From positions 1 through 64,000 of the forward strand of contig JABSTR010001703.1 of NCBI GenBank assembly GCA_013339765.2: a stretch of DNA of 64,000 nucleotides, written 5' to 3'. The notes below the pieces were generated by a model that worked only from the letters and a program-made list of their open reading frames with translations, was not told the DNA's origin and did not search any database. Shown one piece after another: positions 1-9,395 of this stretch (positions are counted from its first letter, which is position 1; each line of letters opens with the position of its first letter). The translations under genes and the position numbers were made by a program. The DNA comes from Haemaphysalis longicornis. Its lineage: Eukaryota > Arthropoda > Arachnida > Ixodida > Ixodidae.

Positions 1-794
1 AATTGCGGTTGCAGCGTCTTTATAAAATGGGCGAGCACACGTGGCTTTTGCAACGCGCGGCGCGGTTCCTCCAAAGAACTTTGCTTTTTTATTGGTCTAA
101 CACGAAGCGACGTCGTTACGAGTAAGGCTGCTAGTGGTGCCGCGATATGCGAGTTTTCTATGAAGCGTCGGTAATAAGAACACAGGCCTATAAATCGCCG
201 TAGGCCCTTTTGTCCGTGGGCGTTCGGGAAATTGGAGATAGCGGCTACCTTCTCAGGATCGGGGTTGACAACCAGCGTGGCTGACACACGTGGCCGTGGG
301 AACACGAAGCTTTTCGTAACCGAAATGGCCCTTTTCTTCTTCCGAGTAGGCGACCCGTGTGGCTCGCACGGCACGAAGAAGTGAAAAAGTCGTTTCAAGT
401 GTTCTGCAAATGTTATAAAAAAACGAAGATAGGCCTTTCAAGTGTTCCGCAAATGTTGATGAGAAACCGATAACATCGTCCAGGCACACGAACACGTCTG
501 CCACCTCAGGCCAGACAAGATTCATTCTCGGAAATGTTGCCAGCGCCGAACGCAAACCAAAGACAGACTTAAAACTCGTACAGGGCCCATCCGGTGTTAC
601 AAAGGCAGTCTTCTCAAGTCGCGCTCATCACTTCGATCTGTAATACCCGCTCTTTATATCCATGGAGGAAAAGTAACGGGCATGGTGAAGCCGGTCTAGA
701 GAGTCGTCGATCTGGGTAACGGATGCACGTCTTTTTAGTCACTTGGTTTAGCTTCCTGTAATCCATGCGAAACCGCGAAGTGCCATCCTTCTTT
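1..794 (-). pseudogene. Element D pol: reverse transcriptase and start of RNase H (decayed)
   Basis: Reading the minus strand from 794 downward, RT blocks appear in shifting frames. A K-K-D-G block at 794-770 leads into a substrate-binding block. An AFVTPDG-like block lies near 620-590. The catalytic box is at about 490-465 and reads CLDD rather than the usual YLDD, followed by an FAEHL segment. The connection block GLCSYYRRFI lies near 185-150. This order is that of Ty3/gypsy Pol. Several frames are needed to read it, so it cannot encode a working polymerase. The first aspartates of RNase H would lie beyond the left edge. Confidence 0.8.
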
Positions 795-798
795 ATAA

Positions 799-845
799 GG
801 AGCCATAAGAGAAAACAAAAGTTTGTTTTTATTCGAAAGATTAGT
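799..845. repeat. Left terminal inverted repeat of element E
   Basis: The left end reads GGAGCCATAAGAGAAAA and matches the reverse complement of 2430-2476 over about 45 bases with a few indels and substitutions. The two arms share an exact 12-base block ATTCGAAAGATT. Confidence 0.75.
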
Positions 846-1103
846 GTGTTTCATAGTACCCCGAGCGCTTTCCCGGAAGCAAATGATGCTTTATTCCCGA
901 GAAAGAAGGCGATTTAAGCCAAAATTTTAAATCTCCCGCTAAAATTGCACATTTCGTGACGTGAACAATGGCGTCATACGAGCCGGTCCATGAAACAGAT
1001 ACTTAGTATGTCGACTCCATATAGCACCCCACGCGGGAGTCGACCGAGACGGGCGGCCATTTTAAAAATACTAGTAAAACCTAGTGCACCCGCAGCCCTA
1101 GTC

Positions 1104-1333
1104 ATGGAATCGCCTGATCCGGAGAACAAAACTCTCGCCGAGGAGCTCGGGCTTGCATTTAACAACCTCACACCACTTGAACGCTCAATGCTTTTAAGTG
1201 CACGAGTGGCAAGAGTTGGGGGATACGCGGTGGTCCGGGAAAGCGACCATTCCGCGATAGACACAACAGACGAACGCCCTGCCGTCGGCACCGCTGCCTC
1301 GTCAGCCCCGTCGCGACGGACGAATACAGACTG
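1104..1333 (+). CDS. Possible short exon inside element E, function unknown
   Basis: An open frame of about 77 codons from ATG at 1104 ends at a splice-donor-like CTG/GTACGT at about 1333. The peptide is polar, with an E/L-rich stretch (TLAEELGLAFNNL) that could form a helix. I do not recognise it. It runs opposite to the THAP ORF, so at most one of the two strands is likely to be coding here. It could equally be non-coding sequence that happens to be open. Confidence 0.2.
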
Positions 1334-1394
1334 GTACGTATGTGCCGTATTTTTATTACGATTAATAATACTTCAATTTCAGTAGCAGTATCGC

Positions 1395-1799
1395 TTATGC
1401 CAGTTGGCCGGTGTCGTGTATGTAAAGCCGTTCGCGCGAGCTCTCTGCTTCGACCAGAAAGATACGAGCGTCAATACGGCATTTTTTTTTCCCAAGGTCA
1501 GAGTGCTTTGACGGCGATTTGACGAAGTCGGCGACGAGCGCCAGCATGTCCCAGGAGTGAGCTAACGTAAGGGTCCCTGCCGTAATCACTTTCTCGAAAT
1601 GAAGAGAGCACACTCGTACTTCCTTTAGCTCTCTTTCTCCTCCGTTTGCAAAGTTCACAAAACGTAGCCACTTGCTTCGCCGAGGTTCGTCGTTGGGCAG
1701 CACATGAAAGGAGATCTCATCACCGGCGGGGATGTCGCACTCCCTCGAGAATTTGCCCGTACTACATGGACATTTCAAAACGCAGCAACGAAATTTCAT
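1395..1799 (-). CDS. THAP-type zinc-finger protein (N-terminal exon, likely transposase-derived)
   Basis: This 134-codon ORF starts at its own ATG (1799) with an almost complete THAP domain. The C2CH zinc ligands are visible: cysteines in MKFRCCVLKCPCSTGK at the N-terminus and a CSLHF (C-x2-H-F) block near residue 63. Between them is FHVLPNDEPRRSKWLRFV, matching the conserved proline and tryptophan of the fold. THAP domains are sequence-specific DNA binders found at the N-terminus of P and Kolobok transposases and of host factors. The domain occupies residues 1 to about 72; the rest of the ORF is unlike any catalytic domain, so the coding part probably splices to a lost or unrecognised exon. 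It lies inside element E, which makes a transposase remnant the best explanation. Confidence 0.75.
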   Translation of the reverse strand: MKFRCCVLKCPCSTGKFSRECDIPAGDEISFHVLPNDEPRRSKWLRFVNFANGGERELKEVRVCSLHFEKVITAGTLTLAHSWDMLALVADFVKSPSKHSDLGKKKCRIDARIFLVEAESSRERLYIHDTGQLA

Positions 1800-1889
1800 T
1801 GTAAGTACTCGAACAAACTGAAGTTTTCAGTGGTTGTAAACTGAAAACGAGCTCGTAACGACAGCAGCAAGCCAACAGCATTCGAAACT

Positions 1890-2354
1890 TCAGCGACGAC
1901 TGGCACTATCTCGTCGCTTCTTGCTGTTCCTTACTCCCCTCGTTTCTATTTTTACCTTTGCTGGTTGGGGATATGACGGCCAACCTCCTGTCAAGGGATT
2001 AAGATACCAAGCAAGGTCGCGGCTGTGCGTGCTGGAACGGTTCGTTGGCTTAAGAGCCTCGAACACGAAAATGCGTCTGCGCGACGGCGAGATGTCGAGC
2101 TCGGCCGGCGGTAGTTTCGTACGCATTGGCGCACACGCTTGCGTGTTCGTTCGGAACTTCAACCAACCGTTTACTCCACTGTCCTTGTCATAAGAGAATG
2201 TGTAGTATGTTTCACGGGCATTTAGCTCGCTATGCAAACTGTAAGCCCTGCCTAACATGCGTTTGCTTTTGCCGACCTCCGCCAATCGCAGAGCATTCTC
2301 GAGTGACATCATAGTTCTGTTGCGGAAAATGAGCTGGTGGGTCGCCATGGTCAT
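1890..2354 (-). CDS. Unassigned 154-codon ORF in the 5' part of element E
   Basis: The ORF lies between the right inverted repeat of element E and the THAP ORF on the same strand, with a 90-bp gap. The predicted protein is basic and ends in a lysine/arginine-rich tail (NSKKRRDSASRR). I see no known domain, signal peptide or membrane segment. It may be an upstream exon, 5' untranslated sequence that happens to be open, or a second protein of the transposon. Confidence 0.2.
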   Translation of the reverse strand: MTMATHQLIFRNRTMMSLENALRLAEVGKSKRMLGRAYSLHSELNARETYYTFSYDKDSGVNGWLKFRTNTQACAPMRTKLPPAELDISPSRRRIFVFEALKPTNRSSTHSRDLAWYLNPLTGGWPSYPQPAKVKIETRGVRNSKKRRDSASRR

Positions 2355-2429
2355 TTCCTTTTTCCTAATTATGTAGCTTATTTGAGCAAGTTTGCGTTAT
2401 AAGTGGTGTCGTTATGGTTCTAACGAGGC

Positions 2430-2476
2430 AATCTTTCGAATGAATGAACCAATTGTATTTTCTCTTCATGGCTCCT
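2430..2476. repeat. Right terminal inverted repeat of element E
   Basis: The right end, read on the minus strand, begins GGAGCCATGAAGAGAAAA and pairs with 799-845. It carries one extra A next to the TTAA at 2477-2480, so the exact terminus is uncertain by one base. Confidence 0.75.
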
Positions 2477-2480
2477 TTAA

Positions 2481-3480
2481 CCAACGCGAGAAGTACGTGG
2501 GCGGTGCCCACGTACTTCGAGATGGCTGTATGACGTCTTCTCGCAACACGACACGTCCACTTGGCTACGAATTGCTTCATTCTCCTTGGCAGACACACGA
2601 TAAGAATTTTGGCGAAGAGGTCATACAGCGTTATCACTGATGATCCGATGCTTCGTGAGCGGCGTCTGTCGCACAGCAGATGTCGAAGAGAAGCAATCCG
2701 TAAACTTCATCAGCAGTTCGAGAAGTGCTTGGGGCTGCGTGACCGGCAAGCTGGAGTTGACATCGGACACAGAAACGGGACTGCTCTCATTAGCGGGGGC
2801 GCCTTGTAAGGTAAAGCAGACTTCGTTGCCAGCAATGTCCTCGAAACAGACAACAGCTATACTTTGTCGCGTGTTTTGTGCTCCATTACTGAAATTCGTC
2901 AGCAATAATTCTGCTTTGCTGTCGACTAAGTTCAGGACACTTCGGGAACTGCAACAGCCGCGACCGAATAAAAGCGCATCGATACGTTCTGCAATGCTTC
3001 AACAGTGCAACGCACACGTCGCAGTTGACGGAAACCAGTATGCAGGACCACGACGGTATGTTGACGTCGTCGTCGTTAACCCGCAACGATGAGCGACATT
3101 CTGGCCGTTATGGCTGGCGCTGGATCGACGAGAATGTGATTAAGTGCTCGCCAACGTCGATGACACCGTTATACTCTCTTAAGAAGTCCATTCCTAAAAT
3201 GAGGTCCTGGCAGCATTCCGTGAGGACCACCGAAGTGCCGACGAAAGTAGCGTCTCCAATACTGATCCTGGCAGTGCACTTACCCACCGGCGTCATTAAG
3301 TGGCCGCCAGCACTGCGAATTTCAATCCAGACAAGGGGTCTACTTCTTTACCCGATCAGCAAGTCTCAGGCTAATGATCGAGTAGTCCGCTCCGGTATCG
3401 ACAAGGGAAACAACTTCATGCCCATCGAAAGATACGACGAGATCAGCGCTTCCACCTTCGCGCGATAGTCACTCTCAACG
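2481..3480 (-). pseudogene. Element D pol: protease, linker and start of RT (decayed)
   Basis: On the minus strand the aspartic protease active site appears as SLVDTGADYSII at about 3410-3375. The flap and C-terminal block DLILGMDFLREYNGVID follow near 3220-3170. The linker continues (IPSWSCILVSVNCD near 3060-3010) to the pre-RT motif SSTSAVRQTPLTKHRII at about 2690-2640. Then come a frameshift and the start of RT (YRVSAKENEAI, LREDVIQPS), up to the element E insertion at 2480. Frames shift at least three times. The order protease, linker, RT is that of standard Ty3/gypsy Pol. Confidence 0.8.
2490..2518. repeat. 29-bp near-perfect palindrome in element D RT
   Basis: Two 13-base arms (GAAGTACGTGGGC and its complement) flank the 3-base loop GGT. 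It lies 10 bases from the insertion site of element E, inside what should be the RT coding sequence, and disturbs the reading frame there. Confidence 0.85.
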
Positions 3481-3499
3481 TCGTGTTTTCCTTCAGCGG

Positions 3500-4179
3500 C
3501 TTGGCATGATTTCGAAGGTCTTGCGGGGTTATGCTGTCAGCAACCCTGCCTCCCGGAGTTGCTGCTGCTAATTTCCCCGCCTAGGGCTTCGGATCATCCC
3601 CGCGGCGCACCTCCGGTGTCGTGGCGGCTAAGTGAAACGTCGTTTGCTGGGTACGAGGATTGGAATCGACGAGGCGGCGAGGGGTTGGGGGGGGAAGCGA
3701 AGCAAGAAGTCTTCGATTGAGCAGGTCTTTGCCCGAACCGAGTCCGGGAAGCCGCAGAAGAAAATCCGGGAAGGCCAGTCTCGTGGTACGGACGCGGCGG
3801 TAAACACGGCCTGTTTCGCCACAGTGTTGCATTGCGTCGATGTCACTGGGGCGCTAGAGGTCAGTCTTGCGTATACCTGTGATAAAGTTCCTGAAGGCCA
3901 AGAGCGTACGCGCCCTGAGGACAGATTTCGCATGCGGCATTAATCTGGGCGCTGGGGTGGTCGCAACACGCGGTTGGTGACACACCGCCGACAAATAGCT
4001 TGCTTGGAGCGGCTGTGGCTGCTTCTCAGGTGCCGCAAACGTTAACGGCTGTCGCATTTCTTGGCGCATGATGTTGACGACAGAATCAGACGCCGGTTCG
4101 GACGAGACTATTCCGTGCAGCTGCAATTCCTCCCGAACGATTGATCGGACGAGCTCCCGCAGCGATCGGTCGGTGAAGG
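3500..4179 (-). pseudogene. Element D gag C-terminal part with degenerate zinc knuckle
   Basis: Immediately below the CAGTG duplication the minus strand continues the gag frame that is interrupted at 21.7 kb. It begins with a helical RELVRSIVREELQ-type segment, then a glutamine/proline-rich linker (APEKQPQPLQ), then a degraded CCHC knuckle near 3840-3795. In one frame the knuckle reads MQHCGETGRVYRR, with some ligands shifted or lost. A basic, proline-rich tail follows to about 3500, where protease begins. Gag binds and packages the element RNA; the knuckle is the RNA-binding part. Confidence 0.65.
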
Positions 4180-4184
4180 CAGTG
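4180..4184. repeat. Target-site duplication of element C, left copy (CAGTG)
   Basis: CAGTG directly precedes the left LTR end at 4185 and recurs directly after the right LTR end at 21692-21696. It proves that 4185-21691 arrived as a unit with its later insertions. Confidence 0.9.
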
Positions 4185-4659
4185 TGTGATGGTTTCGTGG
4201 CTAGGGCTCGGGATTAACGTCACACATACGAGACAGGCGCTTGAGACGGACGCATAAGATGAAGACGGACATTTATCGAGACGGACGCGCGAACTGTATG
4301 ACAGTATGCTACAGCTACAATAAATAGACTGCGACATTAAAGTCAATCCTACAGACACCAGGCTTTGTAAGTGCGTAAAAAATCAACAGTTCATACGTCC
4401 GTTTGAAGAGACACCCGTGATAAATAAAATCATCTCACTTGATAGGGCGCACTCAATGATAAGGTTTTAGCCTGTCCCAGTTCTCGGAGACTGTCGAAGG
4501 TCGGCGGGGGGGGGGGCACGACGTCAAGCAGTCGATTCCGGCGATTCAATGCGCGGTCGTCGACACAGGTAAGGCGCGGATGGCACCACAGCCTCGCTGG
4601 TTTTCCGGGCGTCCTGACGACGGCCTCAGTGGAGCACGGCTACCGCGTCTTATAGGTAA
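4185..4659 (-). repeat. Element C 3' LTR, first part (split by element A)
   Basis: The sequence starts TGTGATGG and matches 20997-21464 almost base for base, with scattered substitutions and small indels. It stops at the CCCT duplication of element A and resumes at 16297. Confidence 0.9.
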
Positions 4660-4663
4660 CCCT
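4660..4663. repeat. Target-site duplication of element A, left copy (CCCT)
   Basis: CCCT here and at 16293-16296 flanks element A. The uninterrupted LTR copy has a single CCCT at 21465-21468, which shows the empty site directly. Confidence 0.85.
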
Positions 4664-5148
4664 TGTTGGACCAGGGTTCCGGCCGCAAGGCTAGCTCGGC
4701 TGAACTCCGCCACGGACCGCCGACCGGCGTAGCGGCAGAGAACAGCAAGGAACGCACAAGACAACGAAACGGCCAAAGTCGCGTTTATTGGCGCTCCACC
4801 AATAACGTAGTCGACTCCTCGCTCGTCCTGACCCAGCCGTCCGGCGAGGATCAGGAGGCAGGCGCAAGGGGGTAGACAAAGGAAGGGGAAAGCCGGATCT
4901 CCGGTACTCACGTATGTCTTTGTACTGGCTCGAACCCAAGAGACCCTTCCTTCTGTCCCCGCGCCCCGAGACCGGCCCACCGGGGCCCGGAAGAGCCGGT
5001 CACGTGACGAGCGACCGCCGCGCCCCCGCCGTGACGCCCTGCGCCGCCGCGGGAGAGACGCAGCTGAGGGGAGAGAAGGAGCCTTCCCCCCTCGCCTCGG
5101 CGGCGGCGGCGAGGAATGGGGAACGCGCCAGGACTCTGGTTTCCCACA
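4664..5148 (-). repeat. Element A 3' LTR
   Basis: On the minus strand this LTR starts TGTGGGAAA and ends CCAACA, the usual TG...CA form. An AATAAA polyadenylation signal lies at about 4785-4790 (minus strand). About 455 bases match 15838-16292. The last 26 bases (4664-4689) have no counterpart in the 5' copy, which seems to have lost or replaced its inner end. Confidence 0.85.
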
Positions 5149-5163
5149 TCCCTCCCCCCTTTG
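5149..5163 (-). other. Polypurine tract of element A
   Basis: The minus strand reads AAAGGGGGGAGGGA directly before the TGTGGG start of the 3' LTR. Such a tract primes plus-strand DNA synthesis in LTR elements. Confidence 0.75.
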
Positions 5164-5164
5164 G

Positions 5165-5865
5165 CCGAAACCCGTCGGACCCGAAGGTTCCGGCCGGCGG
5201 TGGTTTCACCGCTTGTTTCGCTGCCTCGTCCACTCCTCGGGGTCTAAACAGTCCAACGCCGCACATGCGCAACTGCGCCACAGTCCACATTGCACCGCAT
5301 GTCGCCGCCACATAGCACACGTAGTTCGCCACAATCCGCCGGTTGACTCGCTTTCGTCCGTCTGCACTCAAAGCCGGCCGCGTGCACTGTCCGCCGGCCC
5401 ATGGTCCGTAGGCCCCGCCGGTGAAGTAGGCTGGGCCGTTTGAAGACAGGGCCCGGGCAGCAGGCTGCTCCCAGGCGGTCACCAGCCGCAGCGGTTCGCC
5501 CCGCGCCGACGGTGCGTTTGCTTGCCGCAGCGCTTGCGGCTTCCGCTGCTTACGGGTCAGCAGCGACGATCCCTGACGACTGGACCCGGGCTGGAGGCCA
5601 CGTTCGTGGTGCTGCCTCCAGGGTGCGGGCTAGCCAAGCGTCGACGATGGCGCCGCTGGGCACACCTCGGCGGGCGTTTCCGCGCACCAGGGGGCGGGCG
5701 CTATCAGTTTACCGCAGAAGCCGCCCCGCCAGCCCCGCCGGGCAGCTCGCTCGCTTTACGGTCGGCAGGGTGCTGTTTCGGTGTAAACAGCCACTGGGCT
5801 CTCGTTCCCCCCCGGTCACAGCTGGCTCGCAGCAGGCCTGGCATGCTGGCGTCGTGGTTGCAGGC
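5165..5865 (-). other. Element A 3' untranslated region
   Basis: About 700 GC-rich bases lie between the end of pol and the polypurine tract. Long open frames on the plus strand here look like by-products of high GC; I recognise no protein in either direction. Confidence 0.5.
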
Positions 5866-7150
5866 TCACTCGGACTCTGGGCGTGCGGGCTTGAACCTCA
5901 GGAGATGGTAGCCCACCCGGTCAGCGGACTCGCCGATTGCGGGTGTTGTAGCGGTGCGTCGGGAGACTTCCCTCCGCACCTCCGTCGAGCCCGCGTCTCC
6001 CGCGAGCCCGAGGTTAGAGTCGTCCGCAGTATCTTCCCTCTGAAAGTACTGCTTCAGCTCGCCCACGTGAATAGGGCCGCTGATTCGACCCGAATCGGTC
6101 TCTCAGCTTGTAGTTTAGCCGCAAGAACCTTTGGCTACCACGAACGGTCCGACCCACGTGGGTGCGAGACCGGCCGCGAACCCCGCGCTAGCGTCGCTTA
6201 GCGCATGGTTCCGTTTCAAGACAGTGTCGCCCACCTGGTACGCCACGTCTCGATGAGCTCGGTCATAGGCCACCTTCTGGTCGGCTCTGGCCTTACCGCG
6301 ACTGCGGTTTGCCTCCTTGATGGCGTCTGCCAACCGCTCGCGCAAGCGCCGTGCGTAAGCTGCATCTGCTGCTTTCGCGGGGACTCCGTTCGACCGCCTG
6401 GCCAGAACCGTGTCCATCAGGGTGTTCAGCTCCCTGCCGAACATCAGGAACGCTGGCGTGAAGCCAGTGCACCGATTCACGCTTGTGCGCAGAGCGAAGG
6501 AGATTGAGCTCAAGTGCTCGTCCCAGTCTTGTTGCCGTCTGGCATATGCTCCGAGCAGTGGCTTCACGTCACGATTGCGGCACTCCGTCACGTTGGACTG
6601 GGGATGATAGCACGATGTTGTTTGCTGCCTGACACCCATGGCCGCACACGCTTCACGAAACAACCTTGATGTGAAATACGTGGCGTTGTCAGTAATCAGC
6701 CGCTCCGGGAATCCGTAGCGACAGAATACTTCGGACAGCTTTTGCAGGACCTCCTGTGCTGTCACTTTGCGCAGCGGATAGAGTTCAGCGATTCCACTGA
6801 AGTGGCATGTCACCACGAGTACAAACTTGTACCCTCTCTTGCTGCGCGGCAGCGGGCCCATCAGATCGCACGCCAGGATCTCCCATGGCTTTGTGCTCAC
6901 GATAGGCTGTAGCAAGCCCGGCGCCTTACCGCCTCGTGGTTTGCGCTCTTGGCAGACGTGGCATGTGCGTACGTAACTACATACTTGTGCCTTCATGCCA
7001 GGCCAGGTAGCATACCGACAAAGCTTCCGCCATGTTTTTGGCGCGCTACCGTGACCGTCTGCGTCGTGGTAGTGCTGCAAACAGCACACCTGAGCTTGCG
7101 CGGGATCACGGCCTTAAAACACTCGTCTGAGTCGTTTTTGCCGGGCACGT
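5866..7150 (-). pseudogene. Element A integrase (frameshifted near its C-terminus)
   Basis: The minus-strand frame 7089-6115 carries a zinc-binding domain (H-x-H upstream, then CHVCQ), and the core with all three acidic residues: D in ACDLMGPL, D in LITDNATYF, E in the NVTECRNRD block, with the spacing of the D,D-35-E family. After a frameshift near 6115 the C-terminal tail resumes at 6066-5866 (GELKQYFQRED, typical of gypsy Pol ends). Integrase joins the element DNA to chromosomal DNA. The core of about 320 residues is unbroken, unlike the rest of pol. Confidence 0.85.
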
Positions 7151-7153
7151 ACT

Positions 7154-8191
7154 TCAGCAGAGCCCGTCGGCGTCAAGCAGGTAACTCTCCAGCTCACTCG
7201 CAGCAATACCAGCTGCATTAGAGCTCGCGCCAGCCGCAATACCAGCAGCTTCCCGGCGCCCGTCATTCTCCGGTGTTCGATTTGCCTGAGGGTTCGTCTC
7301 TTCACTAAGACTGGCGATCACCTCCCGACAAAACAAGTCCTCCTGCTGAGCCTCGAGTAGCTCCTCCCGACTGAACGCAACCTCGAGAGGAAGTCTTCCC
7401 CCGACGAGGTAAACGTGCGCTGAGCGTTCGGTGCACGGGGAGTCCCGCACATCGCGCTCCTCCCGCGCCGAGAGAGTTTGCTGGTTCTCCGCATCCTCCT
7501 CGGCTTCTCCGGCCGGTTGGGTGTCGTTTACCGGCGCCCGTGACAGCGCGTCGGCAACCACGTTCGAGGCGCCTTTGCGATAGCGTACTTCGTACTTCGA
7601 AGCGTTGCAATGTCAGGGCCCATCGCGCGAGCCTCCCGCTGGGCTCGCGGAGGCGGGAAAGCCATGTCAGGGCCATGTGATCGGTCTCGATCGTGAATTT
7701 GACCCCTCTACGTACATCTCAAACTTGCGAAGTGCGTAGATTATGGCCAGACACTCCTTCTCGGTGACCGAGTAGTTTCGCTCTGCTGGTGTCAGCGCAC
7801 GGCTCGCAAAAGACACGGGTCGCAGTTGTTCTCCGTCCGCCTGGAGGAGAACTGCCCCTACGCCGAGGTCACTCGCATCCGTCTGGATAACGAACGGCCT
7901 GTTCAGATCCGGCAGTTTCAGCGATGCAGTGTCTGCGACAGCTTCCGCCAGCTGGCGTAGGCTGCTTTCCTGCTCGGGGCGGATTTCCTCAACAGCCTTG
8001 TCAAGGGTGCTTGCAGGCGCACGCAAGCGGGGATAAACTGGCGGTAGTAGCCGATCATCCCTAGGAAGCGCCGAACTCCAGCGACATCCCTCGGCGTGGG
8101 AAACTCCAAGATCGCCCGAAATTTCTCGGGATCGGGGGACGCCTGTCCGCGTTCGATCCGATAGCCGAGCAGGCTCACCTGAGCGCTGCAT
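7154..8191 (-). pseudogene. Element A RT connection and RNase H
   Basis: Minus-strand frames at 8178-7918 and 8191-7667 overlap. They hold the connection motif RRFLGMIGYYRQFIP, then the RNase H start FVIQTDASDLGVGAVL, then RNYSVTEKECLAIIYALRKFE with its catalytic E. The frame shifts near 7670 and the domain ends with VVADALSRAP at about 7560. An acidic linker leads to integrase. RNase H removes the RNA template during reverse transcription. At least two frame changes break the domain. Confidence 0.85.
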
Positions 8192-9386
8192 ATTTGCGCC
8201 TTGGCAGGATTGATGGTGATGCCAGCCGCCCAGAGTCTTTCCCTAGGACGTCTTTCAGGTGGCAGAGGTGCTCCTCGAAGGTGCGGGAGTAGACGACGAT
8301 GTCATCTAAATAGGCGAGGGCGTGCTGCCACTTTGCCTTACCGAGCACCCGGTCGATCAAGCGTTGGAATGTGCTGGGACTCCCGCACAAACCGAAGGGC
8401 ATACGTACGAACTCGTAAAGCCCCCGATGGCAAGTGAAGGCAGTCTTGCATTCATCGCCAGGACGCATCTCGACCTGAAGGTACCCCTTGCTGGCGTCCA
8501 GTATAGACAAGTACTTCGCGCCACCAAGATTCGCGACGATCTCGCCTACGCTCGGGAAGGGGTACGCATCCTTTTTCGTGACCACATTCAGCCGCCGGTA
8601 GTCGACGCATAAACGCCAGCTACCGTCTTTCTTTCGAACGAGCACCACTGGGAACCCCCAAGGGCTCGTCGAGCGGCGGATAATGCCTGCTTTCAGCAGT
8701 TCCTCCAGCGCCTCATCAGTTGTCTGCCGTTTCGCGGGGCTGACGGGACGGGGGTTGCATTTCCATGGTTGAGCATCGCCGGTGTCTATGCAGTGCTGAA
8801 CCAACCTGGTGCAACCTGCTTGCTCAGTGAATATCTCGCCGAAGTCGCCTAACAACGACAAGACGCGGTCACGCTGCGCCGCTGTCAGCTCGCTAACGTC
8901 TGCTAGGAGCGCCCGCAATTTCTCGTCCCGGCCTCTGGATGGGGAGCGTGCGGCGCAGAAGAAATCAGCCGCGGCGGCAACAACAACCGGTCTCGGAGGT
9001 TGCTGCGCGCACCGGCTACCGGCTGCGCCACAAACGACTGCTTCTCTCGGCACGGGGGACATTTCGGCCGCCTGCCCGCTCAGCGGCCTCACTGCAAGCT
9101 GCGGCTCGGCAAATGGTTTGAGCGGCGAAAACGGGTTCTCCCGATTGCCTCCGTTGCCAATGTCGACAACAGGCCCAGACTTGGGCATGAAGTATCTCCC
9201 CATCTGCTCGCATAGCGGCCTCGCTGCGAGCGGTGGCTCGGCGAACGCTTTGAGCGGCGAAAACGGGTTCTCTCGATAGCCTCCGTTGCCAATGTCGACG
9301 ACAAGCCAAGTCTTGGACATGAAGTCTCTTCCCAAAATGACTGGGACCGTGAGTCCGGGCAAGTGAACGAAACGCATTCGCCGCAC
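8175..9386 (-). pseudogene. Element A reverse transcriptase
   Basis: A 403-codon frame covers the end of protease, a linker and most of RT. Motifs in order are VLVRKKDGSWRLCVDYRRLN, YLSILDASKGYLQVEM, LYEFVRMPFGLCGSPSTFQR and the catalytic box LAYLDDIVVYSRTFEEHL. All catalytic aspartates are present. The frame is lost after LKDVLGKDSGRL at about 8210, before the connection domain. The N-terminal third contains a 44-residue duplication, listed separately. Confidence 0.9.
9072..9335 (-). repeat. 132-bp in-frame tandem duplication in element A pol
   Basis: Two adjacent 132-bp units (about 9072-9203 and 9204-9335) are about 85% alike by eye. They encode near-identical stretches containing VVDIGNGG and RENPFSPLK in the region between protease and RT. 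The length is a multiple of three, so the frame survives. Confidence 0.85.
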
Positions 9387-9395
9387 ACACTGACC

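Larger units (their letters stand above)
799..2476. mobile_element. DNA transposon E (Kolobok-like, THAP-bearing) inserted in element D RT
   Basis: A segment of about 1.68 kb splits the RT of element D. Its ends are inverted repeats (799-845 and 2430-2476) starting GGAGCCAT and sharing an exact internal ATTCGAAAGATT. The flanks read ATAA on the left (795-798) and TTAA on the right (2477-2480), which fits a TTAA duplication with one substitution; RT coding resumes directly outside both ends. A minus-strand THAP-domain ORF lies inside. TTAA duplication plus a THAP transposase is the hallmark of the Kolobok superfamily, so I favour that; a 3-bp duplication (Harbinger) is the main alternative. 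At this length it probably lacks a full transposase. Confidence 0.65.

Noticed and set aside
1395..1799. P-element assignment for element E
   Set aside because: P elements make 8-bp duplications; the flanks here fit at most 3-4 bp (TTA/TTAA), so Kolobok is preferred despite the shared THAP domain.
5440..6201. Plus-strand ORF of 253 codons
   Set aside because: It is antisense to the integrase end and 3' region of element A in very GC-rich sequence, has no domain, and its composition (A, R, P, G) is typical of a GC shadow.
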